From assembly GCF_009870125.1 (NCBI RefSeq), contig NC_046681.1:28108001-28172000 (forward strand): 64,000 nt of DNA, given 5' to 3'. Shown piece by piece: positions 13,301 through 24,132 of this stretch; positions within the stretch are counted from its first letter, which is position 1, and every line of letters starts with the position of its first letter. The stretch is from Drosophila pseudoobscura (Eukaryota; Arthropoda; Insecta; Diptera; Drosophilidae). The position numbers and the translations under genes were made by a program. The notes beneath the pieces were generated by a model. The model ran no database searches. It was not told the DNA's origin and worked only from the letters and a program-made list of their open reading frames with translations.

Positions 13301-16300
13301 CAATTCATTTAATTAGCATTTCTTAAGTATCGCGCGGGCTACCATGGGAAAGTGTCGGGCTCTGAGAGGCGTTCGAAAATCAAGTTTTTGAAATGCCAAC
13401 TACTCGACCCCCTCGCAGCACTCTCACTGTTGATATTTCTGTTGAAGTGCGCTTCAGAATTCAAGATTCAGCCATTAAGTAGATATATTGAAGGGAATTT
13501 ATGGCACATTTAAAAACATGTGGGGGGTTGCGGCACTCGGGCTTCGACACCAAGATACCCAGTAGTCCAGTCTCTCGACAGAAGCACTTAATTGGTCAAA
13601 GAAGTATTTAAAGAACCTTTCCTTTAAACAAATCAAACTATAATCGGAACCACTAACCCCAAAGTGATTAAAACTTAAATCCGCAGACAACCCTCATTTA
13701 ATTCACTTTCATTACGATTACCATCACCATCTCAACCTTGATTGGAGGAGACCCGATCGACTATTCATCGCTGAAATCAAATCAAATGAAACTTTCATCT
13801 GTCTGTAAATTCTGTGGGGCATTGGGCATGGGGCATGCATGTGGATTTAAGCCACAAATCCTTTCACCACCTAACACCGCTCTCTGGCTGGCCCTCTCCC
13901 GGCTTATATTTACTGATTCCATTAATTTTAATTGCGTTTCGCTTGGATTGCACCGCCATTTTTACCGCCACAAATCATGGGGCAATGCTGCGGCACTTCT
14001 GCTGCTGGCAGAGTGGCAGTATGGCAGAGTGTGTGATATAATCGATGTACTTGCCACAATTCCAGATACTCGCAGTCGGGCTCAACGCACACGTTGAACA
14101 ACTACTGCGATACGTCGGATAACTGGACCGATCACGATATGGACATCTATATGGCGCGCAATCCGACAACGCGCAACGGTCTAGTGCCATTATGAGGGCG
14201 GCTTACGTTATCCTGATATTTCAATGTTGTATTAAATCTGGATGGCATTTTCTGACAATATCTGACGCCGGCCATCGAGGGGAGTGTTGCCACAAGGGAT
14301 GGTCGGCGTCAGCAGCAACAGCAGCAGCAGCGCAGAAATGGTAGACATTTGCAACATCAGCAGCAGCAGCAGCAACAGCAACATTTGCAGCATCAGCTGC
14401 AGCATCAGCAACAACTACAACAGCTACAACAACAACAGCGACATAGAAACAATCAGCAATTGGAGCAGCAGCCATATCAACAACCACAACAGCAACAGCA
14501 ACAACAACAACAACAACAACGATTACATTACTATATGCCACAAACAGAGCGATGCACCTCGCCACCCGATGTGGTGCCCCGAGCCGCCAATTTCCATAAT
14601 AGCAACAGCAATATCTCCTCCAACAGCAGCAGCAACAACCTGCCACATGCGCCTTCGGCCGCGTTGACAGCCGCCACCGTAGAAGATGCCACAGCAGCGC
14701 AGGCGGCAGCAGCAGCAGCAGCTGCCACGGCAGCAAGTGGCATTGTTGTGGAGAATTATTTTAACGAATATGAACGTCAGGAAATCATTTATCATCATCC
14801 CACAAGCAACAGCAGCAGCAGCAACAACAATAGCAACAGGGGCAGCACCAGAAGCAGCAACAGTGGCAGCATCACGGCAGCCACATGCCACATTCCCCGC
14901 AGCAATGCCTTTCGTTTACAGTTACCCGTTGCAATGGCAATGGCAACGGCAACGTCTAACAATATTTTATATAATAATCATGATGTAGAAGCTGCAGCAG
15001 CAGCAGCAGCAACGGCAGCAGCCACAGCAACAACTAGCAACAATTATAAGGCGCATACGTTTAGTGATAACTGTAATTGTACATGTAATTGTAGCCTAAG
15101 CGAAGAGGAGACTGCCACAGTCACAACAGCAACAGCAACAACAACAGGCAGCCAGGATGGGGCAGACACAGAGACCGAGACGGAGACAGACGGAAATGGA
15201 GATGGAGAGCGTGAGGCAGAGGCCTCATCCTTTGCTGCCAGCACCTCGGTGTCAAGCATTGAGCAAGTGCAGAGGCAGCAACAGCAGCAGCACGAGGCAG
15301 CTGGGCAGGATGTGGCCTTGTCTCTGAACTTGACATTGGCTGACACCGACCCCAATCCCGACACAGAGGCAGTGGTAGATGCAGAGACAGTGGCAGTGGC
15401 AGTGGCAGTCACAGTGGCAGTCACAGTGGCAGACAGGGCCAAGCTTTAAGTGCAATTCTGATTCTGATATTCTGCCCCTTCAGATTGTTGCTGTTGTCGC
15501 ATGCGGCATCTTGAGATTTGCATAATGGAAGGAACATACACACACACACACACACACAATGGAATATATGCAAGAGTTACGAGTAGGAGTAGACAACACA
15601 TACGATACATACGATATTTTTATATGCTGTTTAGAGTGCAATAAATACTTTCCGTAGTTCTTCTTTTTTGCTATTTGCGATTTGCGATTTGCGATTAGTT
15701 GTTGGAAGAGATGAAGACACACCAGATGTTAAGCAATCAAAGAACTAAACCTTAAGTCAATATGGTACTAATTATACTTAATAGCTATTAAATCTGTTTA
15801 ACTAATGTTTAGGCTTAGCAATGGAATATGTACTTTTCTTTATGCTGGGATAGACACCGCATAGAAGTCGCTGAGAGAGCACAACAACGCAATAGATTGT
15901 ATGTAAATAACTATCATGTACTCGTATGTATGGGGAGATACCTCCTCTAAGGTACTATTATAAACAGGATCTAAAAACCTTTAACGAGCAATTCCAACGA
16001 AGTCCCCCCTGACACACACAGAAACACTCTCTAGTCTAAAAGTCTAGAACCCCCAAACGATTTCATTCTTATTTCCTCTCTATATATGAATTTCATTCTA
16101 TGTTTGTCTATCCCAGCCATAAACAGATTCTTCATTTCAACCAATACCATTTTTACTGCCCTCCAAAAAACGGTTTAAAAGTCAGTTTCAGTTTTTTAAG
16201 GATTGTTTCATTTCGTTTTTGTACAGAAGCTTCAATTGAAACATTTTTGTGTGCTACGTTCTTGTACGATTATTTTTATGATTTCCTTCTACTTTTTAGT

Positions 16301-19118
16301 GAGATTTTAATAAAGTTAATATTTTAAAATTATCGATCACTTTTTTATTTTCATCCCATTTGAGACTAAAGTCAAGCCTCTGTACATCTTTGTATATACA
16401 TATGGAACATAGTTTTAGGCGTTTTAAACGATTTAATTTCTTAGCATTATCGATATATCGATGTCGAACGATATCGAGGGACGAGCCCGGGCAAACAGTC
16501 CGGGCAAGTCCGGACGCAGTTGACAGTTAACAATATTTAGTGCCCCTGGGCGGGATCTCTTCGCGGAGAACCAATAACAACGCCCAGGTCTGGCACTGAA
16601 TACTTAGTGAAGTAAGCAAATATATGTATCGATCTATACTATATACTCTACTATATATACTGATTCTAACGATAAGACAACGGTTATAGACATGGCTTTG
16701 AGCATTAGATATGTAAGCACAATTTAGGTGGAAAACGGGAGCAATTATTTAGACGAACAACAAGAACAACAACAACAAATATTCCAATAAACTTTAGGCA
16801 ATAAATTCAAAGAAAATCGTATAGTAATATGTAATGTTTCATGTTTCACTTGTAAAGCAAGCAAAAGAAAACGTAGAGGAAACAATATCCAAACAATCCC
16901 AACAAAAACAACAAACATATTATAAGAACAAAGTTAAATCAAAGTTAGTGTTAAGCAAGAAGCAAGAAGGAAACCATTAGAGTATTCAACTGCCTTAGCA
17001 CCTGGAGAAGGTATGATATAGGAGGTACTCGTACGATATACGAGTAGAAGAGCAAGCACGTGCTTAGATTTAGATTTAGTTGCACTTGAACAAACCCAAC
17101 CGGAGAGGAGAGGAGATGAGATGAGCAATATGTACTTATAACAGATACTGCCAGCTAACAAACAAACAACAAAGTGTATAAAATATCAATGAAAACTGTA
17201 CTCGTGCCAGAGGGAGATCTCCTTCAAGGAAAACCCTTCCTTCGAGTGCTTGGACTGCTCATCTCTAGCCACACCGAAGACACCGATGACGACAGACACC
17301 AAGCGATATAGCGGAGGATTCCGATCCCTACTAGCCCTACCGGTTAGATATTTAAATGTGCGTTAAATTGTTACACGTAAATCCAATTCGAATGTTAACT
17401 TTGCGGCTTCACAGATTAGCAAACTAAATTTAGACTAGACTAGAACGTTTACCAGATGTTTCGTTTCTGTTTTGGTTTCGTACGCATCAAGTTCCGAATA
17501 AAAAGCATATTTTTGTTACGATTTGAGGGCATTGCTGATTGTGTGGGTGGATGGCGGACTCACCCGGGTACGGCTAGGGAGTTGTCCCACAGCAAACGCA
17601 GCTGACGGGTGAAAGCGGCCCACAGTTGTGCCATGCCATCCAGGCCGCCCGAATGGGCATGACATGTGGCCAGGAGGCAGCTGAGGCGACAGACCAAAGA
17701 GTCGGGAACGGCACTCTTAATGCGCATTGGATCGAACTGGAAGGAGTTGAAGAATTAATAAGGATCGGCTCTCAGATGATATGCGCATGAGAAGCACCCA
17801 CCTTATTCTTGAAACTCTGCTTGACATATGGGTACAAGGCCATTTCGGGATGCATATCGGGAAACATGTAGGCCAGCAGTTCGCTCAGCTCACTCTCGGT
17901 CATCGGACCGGGCAGACGCTTCGTTAGACCCTCTTGAGAAGGCATCTCATAGTTGCGATCCCGTCGCTTGGTCAGCTGGCGTTCTGTAAGTTTATCCAAA
18001 GGATTGATGCCTTCAGCACCGCTGCTGGTTCCAGAGAAATTGCGTCCCACGAAGGACTCCAGAGAACGAGTGACACTGGCCACAGCCTGGTAGTCCCTCA
18101 GGCAGCACGAGAGATAAGAAGAGGCCTCGACAGAGAGATAAACCTTGCCTAGCGGCGCCTTGGAGGGTATGAAGTCAGTCCTCTGCTCGCTGTCGAAGGC
18201 CACGTGCTCGGACAGCTCCGGCCAGGTGTAGACCAGATAGATCTCTGTGCAGGATTCGGGCTTATAGCCATGTGGCAGGGCATAAAACTGTTGAACATCC
18301 ACATGGGCCACTTGTCCAGCCACAACTATGTCCTCGGAGTTAAGGCCATAATCGAAGGGCACATACATGGGCATTCGAATGCGCATCGTGTCCAGGGCGT
18401 AGGTGGTGCAGACAGAGACCATGGCAGACTGCGGATACGAGGCAGGAACCTTCTCCCTAAACAGCGTCAGCAGACCCATCAAGTAGCGACACTCGGGCGG
18501 GGCCTTCTCCAGGCCAATCAAGCGGAAGTTGGTCCTCAGGGCAGGCGCCGGCGACACACCCGTGAAGAAATTCCACTTGGGATCGTAGATCTGCACAAAG
18601 ATGGGCACAACACTTCCCACCTCTGCGGCCACAACTGCAGCGGCACTGAGAAAGAAATTAAATTCCGCCGTGGACTTCATGTAGTTGACGCTGGCGTTGA
18701 CCGGATGGAGGACAATGAAGCGCCGTAGACCATATATTCGGGCCAGAGTGTGCAGCTCATTGGAGCTGCTACGAATGGGCGGACCAAAGCTGTTCCCGCT
18801 GCTCATCAGATCCTGATGGCATTGTGTTCGCTGCGGGCATCTATTCTCCTTTATCTCCTCCTTAATTTCGTCCTCCTCCAAGTGTGCCTGGTAGTGCTCC
18901 ACCTCAATGCCGTTGCTTAGCATATCCAGGGTCTCGCTTTCAACCTTCCACTTGCAGCGAAAGATTTCCTCGGGCTTCAAAGATCTGCCAACATCACCGC
19001 TGGCAGTGACGTCCCATTTCTGGAGTATTTCACCCAGCTGGGCATTGAACACCTCCCAGTCCGAATCGGCGCTGAAGTTCTCGCGATAAAAGTCGTTGTC
19101 ATCAATTTCCTCTGCCAT
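1320..19118 (-). CDS. Rab3GAP1: Rab3 GTPase-activating protein catalytic subunit (RAB3GAP1 orthologue)
   Basis: RAB3GAP1 is the catalytic half of the Rab3GAP heterodimer. In known family members it acts on Rab3 and, with its partner, on Rab18 at membranes. I place five coding exons: 19118-17802, 17736-17564, 2681-2161, 2106-1877 and 1820-1320. All have GT-AG junctions, compatible phases and a TAG stop, giving 913 codons, close to the family length. Visible family hallmarks are YGLRRFIVLHPV in exon 1, LLHQKLQMLN at the start of exon 3, the block MCTSLLSDMEAFKAANP followed by FIRWYSPKDW, and RQKRLFDDTNEALKVLHFL in exon 4. That last block lies in the C-terminal region where the human catalytic arginine is placed. 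The start is the first ATG of exon 1, in MAEEIDDNDFYRENF. The 14.9-kb intron between exons 2 and 3 contains the whole coding part of haf on the other strand. The 5' end lies 326 bp from a divergent zeste-like gene. Confidence 0.93.
2682..8474. other. Large intron of Rab3GAP1 and 5' region of haf
   Basis: No coding exon was found in this 5.8-kb part of the Rab3GAP1 intron. It contains CT-rich tracts (2780-3400), A-rich homopolymers, a GTCA/TTCA-type tetranucleotide tract near 6297-6332 and a TATCGATA (DREF-type) site near 4883. Two TATA-like runs lie near 5172 and 5209. The haf promoter and non-coding 5' exon or exons should lie here, because the first coding exon of haf starts at a splice acceptor (8471-8474). 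Confidence 0.5.
5172..5219 (+). promoter_or_regulatory. Candidate TATA boxes upstream of haf
   Basis: CTATATATAG (about 5172) and TATATATAAA (5209-5218) lie 37 bp apart on the strand of haf, about 3.3 kb upstream of its first coding exon. No convincing initiator sits at the expected 30-bp distance, so this is only a suggestion for a haf transcription start. Confidence 0.2.
8493..14195 (+). CDS. haf: Leucine-rich-repeat transmembrane receptor hattifattener
   Basis: The coding exons are 8493-8672, 8734-9684, 9996-10328, 10397-11061, 11504-11642, 12351-12475, 12710-13099 and 14066-14195. All phases agree, giving 970 residues. Domains in order: a signal peptide at about 1-28 (six leucines before WVAQAAG); LRRs at about 80-355 with repeated LxxLxLxxN units; an LRR C-terminal cap beginning HCDCKLRW; and a Thr/Ser-rich, probably O-glycosylated stalk. 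Then come an FN3-like segment (SVIIQWDSDTANILGFRVVY), one transmembrane helix at about 685-708 (ITIAASAAICGTIIVAVIVF), and a Gly/Ser/Arg-rich cytoplasmic tail ending TTRNGLVPL. This is a type I surface protein of the fly LRR-FN family, and haf is the best match I recognise. The chosen ATG is the first one after the splice acceptor at 8474 that leads into the signal peptide. The gene is nested antisense in the Rab3GAP1 intron. A long polyQ open frame follows in the same frame after three TGAs. Confidence 0.88.
14257..15449 (+). other. Polyglutamine/alanine-rich open frame after the haf stop
   Basis: From about 14257 the haf reading frame is open for about 397 codons, after three in-frame TGAs (14193, about 14214 and about 14250). 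It encodes Q-rich, N/S-rich and A-rich runs with more complex stretches such as NYFNEYERQEIIYHHP, CNCTCNCSLSEEE and DVALSLNLTLADTDPNP. It could be a downstream or alternatively spliced coding segment. It could also be an open frame created by CAG repeats in the 3' UTR. I favour the UTR interpretation because three stops separate it from haf and no convincing splice acceptor was found. Confidence 0.3.
15535..15558. repeat. (CA)n microsatellite
   Basis: An uninterrupted CA dinucleotide tract of about 24 bp in the haf 3' UTR. Confidence 0.9.
17497..17502 (+). terminator. haf: Candidate haf polyadenylation signal
   Basis: A canonical AATAAA followed by a T-rich stretch. It is the last such signal before the antisense Rab3GAP1 exon at 17564. 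Earlier AATAAA copies (about 16307 and about 16786) could give shorter transcripts. Confidence 0.45.
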
Positions 19119-19443
19119 TTAAATGGGAATTTAACGCGTATCAACAAGGACAGACAATAACATACAAAATAGGGCTGCAAAAACAGTCGATGACGACAAA
19201 ACAATTAAGGGCGCTGCCAGATCGCTGGAAATAGTAGCACCGAATCATTTGCCAGATGTCATCCTATTTAAATGTTTTTTAAACATTAAAGTAAATAAAT
19301 TGGTGATCTATTCGAATACTTATACGCTTACACATGAATACATGTACATTTCAAAAATGAAATCCAATTGCTTAGACCCAACTCAGCGAGGTGGCAACGC
19401 CACAGACACAGCTGTTTTTTGTTTGCAACAACCAAATCCAACA
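19119..19443. promoter_or_regulatory. Divergent intergenic region between Rab3GAP1 and the zeste-like gene
   Basis: A short AT-rich spacer of 325 bp separates two divergent starts, so it presumably holds both promoters. I see no TATA box or strong known core motif in it. Confidence 0.45.
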
Positions 19444-20224
19444 ATGGAAAGAATGCTGAAAAGATCCCGAGGAAAAAACTTCTCGGAGGCAGAGGTGCGC
19501 ATACTTTTTCAGCTGGTGGATAACCACAAGGATGTACTGTTGAACAAGAAGAGTGATACGGCTACCTCAGCTGAAATCCGAGACATGGGTGAAAATAGCT
19601 GAAGAGTACTGCACTCAATCAGGTGTCGCTCGTACGTGGGTGGCGCTTCGTGATAAATATACCAATGCGAATAGGAAGGAAAGGCGGTGTCACGCCGACA
19701 TGTCACTATCCTCCGCTGTCAGAAGAAGAAAACTATGCCAATGGTGCGTACTTCTGTTCCATTTTCAAAGAAAAGGAGAGGAACTCATTCATCTATTTTC
19801 TTACCTTTCAGAAAGCCTCAATCCTTCACCAGACGATGATTCTGATGGCAAGTACCCGTGGCAAACCCATGTACACCTTTGCAATAAGAATAATTGTACC
19901 TCTTCTTTGCAGGAAGCCACAATCAGGCGCCGAGCCAGCACCAATATGAAGCAAACTATTCCGAAAGTACTCAGGTTAGTTTCCTTGCCTATTTGAAATA
20001 CAAATTTCAAGATAAAATGTGGTTTATAGGAAGGAAGAAATAACTTGTGGAAGGAAAAGTTGTCCCTGATAAAGCTGCAAAGGGACTACATTCGAGATGA
20101 GAACACTAGACTTGCAGGGACGCACCGAATTGAGATGGAGAAGCAGCAGTTGGAGCTGCAGCATCTGCGCTTGAAGAACCATCTGCTCGAACTGGAGATT
20201 GAGGAATTAAAGAAACGCGGGTGA
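19444..20224 (+). pseudogene. Zeste/Myb-SANT-like DNA-binding gene with two frame breaks
   Basis: Exon 1 (19444-19743) encodes the N-terminal half of a Myb/SANT-like domain of the zeste type: NFSEAEVRILFQLVDNHKDV, then NKKSDTATSAEI. The frame then shifts near 19590 to continue as ETWVKIAEEYCTQSGVARTW and LRDKYTN. It shifts again near 19680 to GGVTPTCHYPPLSEEENYAN. Each shift is equivalent to one extra or two missing bases. Exons 19812-19847, 19913-19974 and 20030-20224 then read through in one frame to a TGA. They end in a charged coiled coil (EKQQLELQHLRLKNHLLELE, then IEELKKRG) typical of this family's C-terminus. The intron after 19847 begins GC (GCAAGT) rather than GT. Family members are nuclear DNA-binding proteins, many of unknown role. 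With two breaks inside the DNA-binding domain it is either a recent pseudogene or carries assembly indels. I do not recognise a named orthologue. Confidence 0.65.
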
Positions 20225-20511
20225 TAATTTGTATGGTTCATCCGGTTGAGTATTATTAGGATTAGTCATTAAAGGATTATACAGCCTCTAGTCTGGGATT
20301 CCCATGAGCTTCCTTCCATCTTCATTGTTGTTTGTTCACACTTGCCACACTTTTCACTTGATCGCGATTCGGATTCCAATGCAATTCGAATAAATGTTCG
20401 TTTGTGCTCAGAACTTCTGTTTGGTTGTTTTTATTAATTTACATCGATCCATTCACTATTTTGTTGGTTTTCTTCTGCGGGGCTTAAACGATAACAACAC
20501 TGTAAATGTTT
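20225..20511. other. Convergent 3' flanks, no gene seen
   Basis: This 287-bp spacer lies between the convergent zeste-like gene and RFeSP. It contains an AATAAA on the plus strand near 20390, suitable for the zeste-like transcript, and the RFeSP 3' UTR. Confidence 0.5.
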
Positions 20512-21554
20512 CTAACCAACGATGAGGGTGCCCTCATCGGGGAACTCGTGGGTGGGAACTTCCAGGTTCAGGGGCGCCGGTCCCTTGCGGATGCGGCCCG
20601 ATGCGTCGTAGTGAGAGCCGTGGCAAGGGCAATAGTAGCCACCGAAGTCACCAGAGTTCGCGATTGGCACACATCCCAAGTGCGTGCACACGCCAATAAC
20701 CACCAGCCACTGGGGCTTGATCACGCGTTGCTGAAAGAGATGGTAGACACAATTAGCCAGAGTTTCAGGGGAAGATCCAGGCTGTACATACATCATCAGT
20801 TTCCGGATCACGCAGCGACGATGTGGGCACACCCCGTTCCGTATCAATCTCGGCCTGAGTACGATGACGGATGAACAGCGGCTTGCCACGCCATTTGAAT
20901 GTCACGGACTTGCCCTCGGCGATGTCCGCCAATTTAATCTCGATCTTGGCCATGGCCAGCACATCGGCTGAGGCGCTCATCGATCCGAGGAAGGCATTGA
21001 CCAAACCCTTGGCAGCATAGGCACCTCCAACGGCTCCGCCACCAACCAGAAGATAGGAGAATGCCTTGCGCTCCTCGGCGGACTCATTGCGACGGCGACT
21101 ATCCTTGACAGAATCGCGACGGTAGGCGCTGAAGTCGGGCACTTGCAGATCGGTGTGTGCCTGGCGGCTAGCTGAAAGTAGGGAAACGGGTCAGTACGAA
21201 TCTGGCAAAAGGGCCTGGTCTGCAAGTGTATCAGTTTTTTGTCTGTGCCTCACACACTCATTCGCACAGAAGTTGTTTTCATTTTCCTGACGAAGGGCGA
21301 GGTTATGTCGAAATTACGTAAGGAAATTTGCCAAATCTGGTTAGATATCCATGAATAATTGGCTAAACCGCATTCCCGATGAGCCAACGCAGGAAATTGA
21401 TCTTTTCCGCACTCCTTTCATTATGTAATGAATGTTTTTCACGATGGGCCTTCGCCTTACCAATAGTATTGACAGCAGCGCCGCTCGTCTTGAGGCCAGT
21501 AGACAGTGCCTGGGCACCGCCACGCACATATGCACGCGACACGGCTTTCAACAT
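20512..21554 (-). CDS. RFeSP: Ubiquinol-cytochrome c reductase Rieske iron-sulfur subunit
   Basis: The Rieske 2Fe-2S subunit of respiratory complex III accepts electrons from ubiquinol and passes them to cytochrome c1 at the inner mitochondrial membrane. Three exons (21554-21461, 21171-20792 and 20730-20512) join in frame to 230 residues, the normal length for this subunit. Residues 1-31 are a basic, hydroxylated presequence-like leader ([20 protein letters not shown]). A membrane helix lies in [20 protein letters not shown]. The cluster-binding boxes are intact: CTHLGC and CPCHGSHYD, each giving one Cys and one His ligand plus the disulfide Cys. The protein ends in [12 protein letters not shown]. 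The start is the ATG of exon 1, preceded by an AT-rich promoter element (21668-21734). This is the last gene before the repeat complex. Confidence 0.96.
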
Positions 21555-21637
21555 GGTGTTAACTTTTTTACAAATTTATTGCTAGTCCACAAATATTCGT
21601 GTCGAAAATTTCGACGTTCGTCTTGTCGTCTGCCTGC

Positions 21638-21734
21638 TGTGACCGAGAGATTTTTCGATAAGATATACGGTCTGTCCATCAGAAATATACCTAAATATTC
21701 CATCTCATTTTCAAAATATACCGTAAATATACCG
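21638..21734 (-). promoter_or_regulatory. GTATATTTAC-type promoter element upstream of RFeSP
   Basis: Read on the minus strand, this segment contains GTATATTTACGGTATATTTT and a second GGTATATTTCTG-like block, followed toward the gene by CTCGGTCACAG (21638-21648), a weak match to Ohler motif 1 (YGGTCACACTR). The same arrangement occurs before Faf2, Grip71 and kel. The orientation matches the downstream gene. Confidence 0.55.
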
Positions 21735-22014
21735 ATGGAAAAACGAAATTCGCCCACTACGCCCCCTCTATTTAAACAGTCCAAATACTTGAGGTAAATT
21801 GAACAAAACATTTTGCACCAAAACGTCGTAACATATTACGACATTTTCATCGATAGCAATAATGTAAAGATCATTTAAATCATAGTAATCAGATCGCTAG
21901 TGGCCGAGTATGACCATGCCCTACGGTTGGCTTAACTATTGTATTGGCTTCTCCAATACAATACTAAAATATACATCCAAGTTTACTCTTTTATCATCTG
22001 TTACTTCCAACAGC

Positions 22015-23060
22015 ATTTAAAGGTTTTGTAGTGCAAAATTGAGAAATTTCCCATAAATAGCTGAGATATAGCCCGCCGAAGATTTGGATTTGCATATCAT
22101 TAAAATACTGGTTTTTCTGTAGTCTATATCTATGCTATACGGCGGGCGAAAGGAGAGCGGCATGTCTCTACGTGATCGGGAGAGTCCTGCAAATCGACTG
22201 AGATCGGAATAAGGGACATCCAGTTTTTCACGATTTTCGCAAAAAATCATGATGGTTACATCATGAAATTTGCCAAAAATCGGCCTCATTTTCGTAGTCG
22301 AGATTTTGATGCCGTTCGACAGTCTGGATCCTCACGATCCTGGGAGAGTTGGTCCTTCACCGATCTGGCGCTATTTATCTGAGATATAGCCTTCCGAAGA
22401 TTTAGATATCATTAAAATACTGGTTTTTCTGTAGTCTATATCTCTGCTTTACGGCAGTCGATCGGAGTGCGGCATTGCTCTACGTGATCGGGAGAGTCCT
22501 CCCAATCGACTGACATCGGAATAAGGGACATCCAGTTTTTCACGATTTTCGCAAAAAATCATGATGGTTACATCATGAAATTTGCCAAAAATCGGCCTCA
22601 TTTTCGTAGTCGAGATTTTGATGCCGTTCGACAGTCTGGATCCTCACGATCCTGGGAGCGTTGGTCCTTCACCGATCGCCCCATAAATAGCCGAGAAATA
22701 GCCTTCCGAAGATATGGATTTGCATATCATTAAAATACTGGTTTTTTCTGTAGTCTATATCTCTGCTATACGGCGGGCGATCGGAGTGCGGCATGTCTCT
22801 ACGTGATCGGGAGAGTCCTGCAAATCGACTGAGATCGGAATAAGGGACATCCAGTTTTTCACGATTTTCGCAAAAAATCATGATGGTTACATCATGAAAT
22901 TTGCCAAAAATCGGCCTCATTTTCGTAGTCGAGATTTTGATGCCGTTCGACAGTCTGGATCCTCACGATCCTGGGAGAGTTGGTCCTTCGCCGATCCTGC
23001 TCTATTTATCTGAGATATAGCCTTCCGAAGATTTGCCTATCATTAAAATACTGTTATTTT
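22015..23060 (-). repeat. Left satellite block, minus orientation (about 3.3 units)
   Basis: About three tandem copies of a 312-319-bp unit. They are the reverse complement of the large array to the right. Unit landmarks (AATGAGGCCGATTTTTGGCA read on the minus strand) end near 22289, 22602 and 22920. The copies diverge a little from the right array (for example GGGCGAAAGGAGAG in place of GGGCGATCGGAGTG), which suggests this block has not been homogenised with it. Confidence 0.9.
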
Positions 23061-23082
23061 ATTTAACTCTTCCTTTCATTTT

Positions 23083-23650
23083 AGCAGGTCGCACCTTCGG
23101 GTGGCTAGAAATACCTCTTGCCTTGTCGCTGAGTCAACAGTGTGGCGTCCCTTCCACTGTTCACGGACACGGAAAATGATATCAGCAGTCCCCCCATCCG
23201 CTGGGCCTCAGCTTCGAGACGCGTAAGTGAAACAGCCTATGTATAATTGTGCATATGTTTTATAATATATATTCCACTTTACATAGGACAGAGGACCTAT
23301 GCTTTGCCACAAACCGAGTCGTATCTAATTTCCCCCCGCCAGACGGGGTCATATCCAAACATTACCGAGGCGTATTCGAGACAGACCGAGTCCTATCCCA
23401 GCAGGACGGAGGCGCACGGCTTGCAAGATCCGAACCTAACAAACCATCGCCTTCCTTCGACCTGGCCATCGACAAGAAGGACTTTGACTGTGGCAACCAA
23501 GGGAGGGTCTACGCGGGCTACTAGACTCTAGATAGATATCGTCGTTATTAGGTTTAAGGACATACACGTCCATATATTTTGATGGTAGATAGAAATGTTT
23601 TCCACTTCTTTATTTATTTATACTAAGCTAAGCTATGTTGAATAAAACAA
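23083..23650 (+). pseudogene. Captured gene 3' end, left copy
   Basis: The segment looks like the last two exons of a gene. An upstream exon is followed by a 64-bp GT-AG intron (23223-23286) and then an open last exon. In one frame that exon reads QTESYLISPRQTGSYPNITE and continues with TESYP-type repeats. In another it ends SFDLAIDKKDFDCGNQGRVY, then AGY and TAG at 23522-23524. An AATAAA follows at 23641-23646. The two informative reading frames differ, so the copy is probably broken. I do not recognise the family. Its inverted twin lies at about 25250-25830 and a third copy at about 35340-35545. Confidence 0.5.
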
Positions 23651-23699
23651 TTGAAAAATCATCCTTGCTGTATCCTTTATTGGGAAAACTATACCGACT

Positions 23700-24120
23700 A
23701 CAAAAAGGCGTAGCAAGTCCAGATCGGTTTTCAAATAGCGGAGAAAACTAAATATTTTTTATTGGGGAAAATGTCCTTGATCCTTGATAAGGACTTGATA
23801 TGATTAGGGACATCTTCTCGATGAGAGGAAGCCATCGCACGCCCAGATCGGCCCACAAATAGCCGAGAAAACTGAATATGAATGGATGGGGTTGTTCAAG
23901 TCCTTGCCGAAGGATTAGGACGATTTGTCTATCCCTTCGGGCCATGGCGCGCCCCGATCGAGCCACAAATAAGGCAGAAAACAAGATGTATTTTTCTGAA
24001 GAAAAGATCCTTTATCCTTCGTCCTTGATAAGGACTCCATCAAATCAGGAACATTTTTCCGATCACAGGAAGTCGTCGCACGTCCCGATCGGGCCGCAAA
24101 TAACGAAGATAACAAAACTA
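23700..24120. repeat. Left block of degenerate 100-130-bp tandem repeats
   Basis: Four copies, recognised by the core TATTTGTGG(N)CGATC followed by TCGCACG and a GTCCTTGAT(A)AGG box. The cores lie near 23716, 23846, 23956 and 24086. They mirror the repeats of the right arm. Confidence 0.75.
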
Positions 24121-24132
24121 GGCTGTAAATTG

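Larger units (their letters stand above)
14196..17563 (+). other. haf: Probable long 3' UTR of haf
   Basis: This 3.3-kb stretch runs from the haf stop codon to the next Rab3GAP1 exon. Its first 1.25 kb is CAG/CAA-rich and holds a long open frame (14257-15449). The remainder is AT-rich with a CA microsatellite, Pumilio-type TGTAAATA (about 15902) and TGTATATA (about 16390) motifs, several AATAAA signals and TATCGATA near 16448. A final AATAAA at 17497-17502 lies just before the Rab3GAP1 exon, a sensible end for the transcript. Long 3' UTRs are typical of neurally expressed fly genes; the assignment is inferred. Confidence 0.55.

Noticed and set aside
14221-14736. Minus-strand frames rich in Val, Leu and Ala over the CAG tract
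   Set aside because: Reverse-strand reading of CAG/CAA repeats; no independent coding evidence.
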